Part shown: positions 61,401-64,000 of the stretch, piece by piece
Layout: each line of letters starts with the position of its first letter
How positions within the stretch are numbered: position 1 is the first letter of the stretch
Origin: Agelaius tricolor
Taxonomy: Eukaryota > Chordata > Aves > Passeriformes > Icteridae
Assembly: GCA_023055355.1 (NCBI GenBank)
Contig: JALJCS010000004.1
Coordinates: 22,139,744 to 22,203,743, forward strand
Direction of reading: 5' to 3'
Length of the DNA: 64,000 nucleotides
Made by a program: the position numbers and the translations under genes
The notes under the pieces: model-generated
The model's database searches: none
What the model saw: the letters and a program-made list of their open reading frames with translations, nothing else
Told to the model about the DNA's origin: nothing

Positions 61401-63084
61401 CTTTCCAGCATAACTGTGAAGTCACGTCTTCTCCCTACTGTATTAGTATGGTCTAGATTAGTTTAAATACTTAAAGTAATTGCATTTTTAAAATCTGGAT
61501 CATTCTGTCAGAGATGGCCTAAAGACAAACTTTCATATGTGATTATCCAACAGGTCTCAGGAAAGAGCACCCTTCACATATGGTTATAAGCAGTGATCTT
61601 TAAACAGGTTTAGCTGCAATGAAAACAACATTTTAAATGTAGCTTAGCTTTTAACACATTAGTATTTTGCTGGAAATTTGCACGCCTAATGTAAAGTCCC
61701 ACATATTTTTGAAAATACTGATTTTGAAAGCAAGTGCTTTAGGTCAATGTGGTACATATGGCATAGTATAAAGACATAGTGGTGTCTTTAAGTAACACTG
61801 GGACATACTCAGCTTGCTTGATGGTTAAGTCTTGTTGATAGCTAAGTCGTTTCACAAAATCACAAAATTGCTTCTGTTTTTTTTCCTAACAGGAATGCCA
61901 ATCAGTTAAATGCCTCTTGCAATCTCTCCTTGCTACAGAAAAAATTAGGGGGAGCTGCTCCTCAAAAAGTTCTTTATACCGATGTTAACACGATTAATAT
62001 ATTACATAATTCTCTCTTATTTTACATAAGAGAAAGAAACAAGAAACAGAAGAATCTTTCTCATTATTTCATGTAACATAACAGATCAATCTGTGCGATT
62101 CAGGCCTCATGTATATCTTTATCTACAGGCATGTATGTCTTAACTTGCAGAACTGTTTGCCTTAGTAGGTTGGTCTCAGTGTGGAGACCATTGCATTGCA
62201 AAATGCAATAGAGTGTACAATATGCTTTATGCATTAAAAAATATGCTGTCAAAGGAGTTTGTCCATAGCAGGCCTTTTGAAACTCATTTTAATTAGAGAG
62301 AGTTGCAAATTATACTTTTTTTGCTAATCAGTTACTGTTCATCTGCACTGCTCACTGAGGATTTTTGCAACCTCTATAACCTGTTTAAAACATTAGAATT
62401 TTGAATACTGACTGACAGCTTCATAACATGATTGTTTTGCATGTGTGTGAAGGACATGAATGTACTTATACATGATATTTCTTCAATAACATTTCTTCAA
62501 TGTTATATGACGTCATTGTACTGCAAATATTTGCATGATGTATAGATTCCATATTCTACTGTTTCTCAAGTTCTTGGAATTTATTTGAAAAGCCAATGAA
62601 TTTGCTTTATGAAAATAAAAGTAAGCATGTTGAACTATGGCAAGCCAATGTGATGGGAGAAGACAGGTAACATGATGAAGTTTATTTTCTTTTAAACATA
62701 CAAACAGTGATTTAAACCACTAGAAAGGTGCCTAACTATCTGTTTCTGGATTAATCTCTCTATCCCACTGTTGCCCCTCCTTATCCAATAAGCCAAGTCA
62801 TAAGACTGGCAAATTCTTCTTTTGATGAAAGTATTTAAGAATACACACATAACCATGGCCTCTTGTAAATGACAGACATTATTATTTGGGCATGGAAATA
62901 GCTCAAATAATTGAAGAACTACACTGAAATGCCAAAAATACCAAAGCAGATCCTTCCTGGTCTCCCATGCGGTTTGCAGCATTCTTATATTGTGTTCAGA
63001 TTCAGCAGCCACAGCCTCAGCTTCAGTGTTCTTAACCTTGGCAGCAGTGCTCATTCATTTTAGTGATTTGTGGGAAATCAAGGT
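58461..63084. other. Unique sequence, some enhancer-like, no gene recognised
   Basis: At about 59560-59700 a repeat-free stretch has several homeodomain-type words (TTTAAT, TAATTT, GATTAAATGATTA). A-rich patches lie at 60606-60622 and 60920-60970. A 120-codon minus-strand ORF at 62692-63054 has an AATAAA just past its stop but no recognisable family. A CRE-like TGACGTCA is at 62508-62515. Confidence 0.4.
62508..62515. promoter_or_regulatory. Perfect CRE palindrome TGACGTCA
   Basis: Consensus CREB/ATF site, the only one noticed in the window. Two bases upstream ends a hairpin ATAACATT-tcttc-AATGTTAT (62486-62506). There is no nearby promoter, so function is uncertain. Confidence 0.35.
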
Positions 63085-63310
63085 TGTTGTTCCAACTGTT
63101 TGGGGATTTTGTGTGTTTATCAGATAGGGGGTTTTTTTTGTTGTTTTTGGTTGGTGTTTTTTTGTGTGTTTGTGGGGTTTTTATTGTTTTGTTTGGTTTG
63201 TATTGTTTTTTTGTTTGTTTGTTTGGATTGGTTTTTTCCTTTGGTTTGATTTGGATTGGTTTGGTTTTGTTGTTTGAGTTTTTTTTTGTTTGATTTGGTT
63301 TTTTGTGGTT
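63085..63310. repeat. Long G/T-rich low-complexity tract
   Basis: Over 200 bases of TTTG, TTGG and TTTTTT units with very little A or C on the plus strand. The Phe/Leu/Val-rich 76-codon ORF is its translation. Confidence 0.8.
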
Positions 63311-64000
63311 GTGGCTAAGAATACTCAGAAAATAAATGTAAGTTACTGCTTCATCTTTGTTATTTTCCCAATAAGTACTAGACTAAGGAAAATTTAGATA
63401 TTAAAAAAAAATTAAATATATATTTTGATTATATCCTAAAATAAAATATTCTTGTAGGGATTATGAAAGTTGTTTTTGCAAATACTTAGTAAAATACAGA
63501 AGTAAAAGCATTTGAAACAGGTCAGTGCTTCTGGAATTGCAGGTTATGCAGACTGCATATTATCCCTCATGAAAACTCTGTAAATACAGATGTAAAAATA
63601 AATTTGTATTTTTATTTATATTACTTGATCAAAATATAGAACTACAGAAAAATCTATTGAATTGTCAGTTCCTGTTTGAATAACCTATGCCACATTTTGA
63701 TTTTTCAGGCACATTTGTGGAAAGAAAGAAAACAGTCCCCAGTGACAGTCCCCTAGGAAGACTTGTTAGGGAAAAAGCCACTTCAGTTTTTATGTTTGTC
63801 TGGACCTGGGGTACTGAGGGTACTGAATGATCCTGCCTGTGCTTCTAATAGTTCACCTGTAGTGAACGCTAGTAAAATCATAAAAATAAGCAATAGCTAA
63901 TGACATGACTATCCATATACCACTGGCCAGAATCTTTGTCTTACATCTCATTGCAGTGAAAAGATGTTTTGTATTAGATGAGCCTACCCAATATCAAATT
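63311..64000. other. Unique AT-rich sequence, no gene recognised
   Basis: A poly-A run followed by TAAATATATATT near 63403-63424. No other feature. Confidence 0.45.

Noticed and set aside
61850..61885. 'tcacaaaatcacaaaatt' as another CR1 3' end
   Set aside because: Only the first 20 or so bases resemble a CR1 terminus; what follows does not match.
1..64000. An undescribed multi-gene system
   Set aside because: No operon, no cluster of intact genes and no coherent set of motifs. The recognised content is retroelement remains and simple repeats.

Overview
The window looks like AT-rich vertebrate nuclear DNA from a bird. CR1 LINE copies are the main interspersed repeat. Their typical 3' ends (ATTCTRTG-type termini, GGTTGGAAGGGAC on the antisense strand) and CR1 ORF2 peptide motifs are readable. 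Several LTR fragments match avian ERVL-like LTRs as I remember them. No Alu, B1/B2 or L1 sequence was seen. A neoavian bird, plausibly a songbird, fits best. Family assignments come from recognition only; no database was searched.

I recognised no intact protein-coding gene, rRNA, tRNA, CRISPR array or bacterial feature. Apart from those inside CR1 copies, the ORFs are short and their translations look random. The window is probably intronic or intergenic.

Layout. 1-10.6 kb: one solo LTR of about 1.1 kb (1359-2456), one 5'-truncated CR1 (6588-6990), otherwise unique sequence. 10.6-12.2 kb: an ERVL-like LTR interrupted by a short CR1 tail, then a second LTR fragment. 12.2-21.3 kb: mostly unique, with two antisense LTR copies (16276-16701 and 21005-21346). 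21.3-30.6 kb: unique apart from an antisense CR1 at 28.35-28.9 kb. 30.6-33.4 kb: a TATC microsatellite, an antisense CR1 that keeps endonuclease motifs and carries a fold-back palindrome at a deletion junction, and a diverged about 200-bp duplication. 33.4-38.4 kb: low-complexity tracts, including a (TA)25. 38.4-47.9 kb: five CR1 copies on both strands. 47.6-48.8 kb: an AAC/AAT repeat and a long GGGAA polypurine array with a run of TTCNNNGAA motifs. 51.6-53.3 kb: a probable ERV LTR with CpG-rich sequence, then an old CR1 with reverse-transcriptase remnants. 53.3-64 kb: unique sequence with a TCC repeat and a long G/T-rich tract.

The recognised elements are retroelement remains rather than a pathway. 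No coding part of an endogenous retrovirus was found, so the LTRs are solo or fragmentary. No new biological system is evident. The most informative items are rearrangements: the fold-back CR1, the in-frame internally deleted CR1, the nested LTR/CR1, the clustered STAT-type motifs, and one small unidentified membrane-protein-like ORF.
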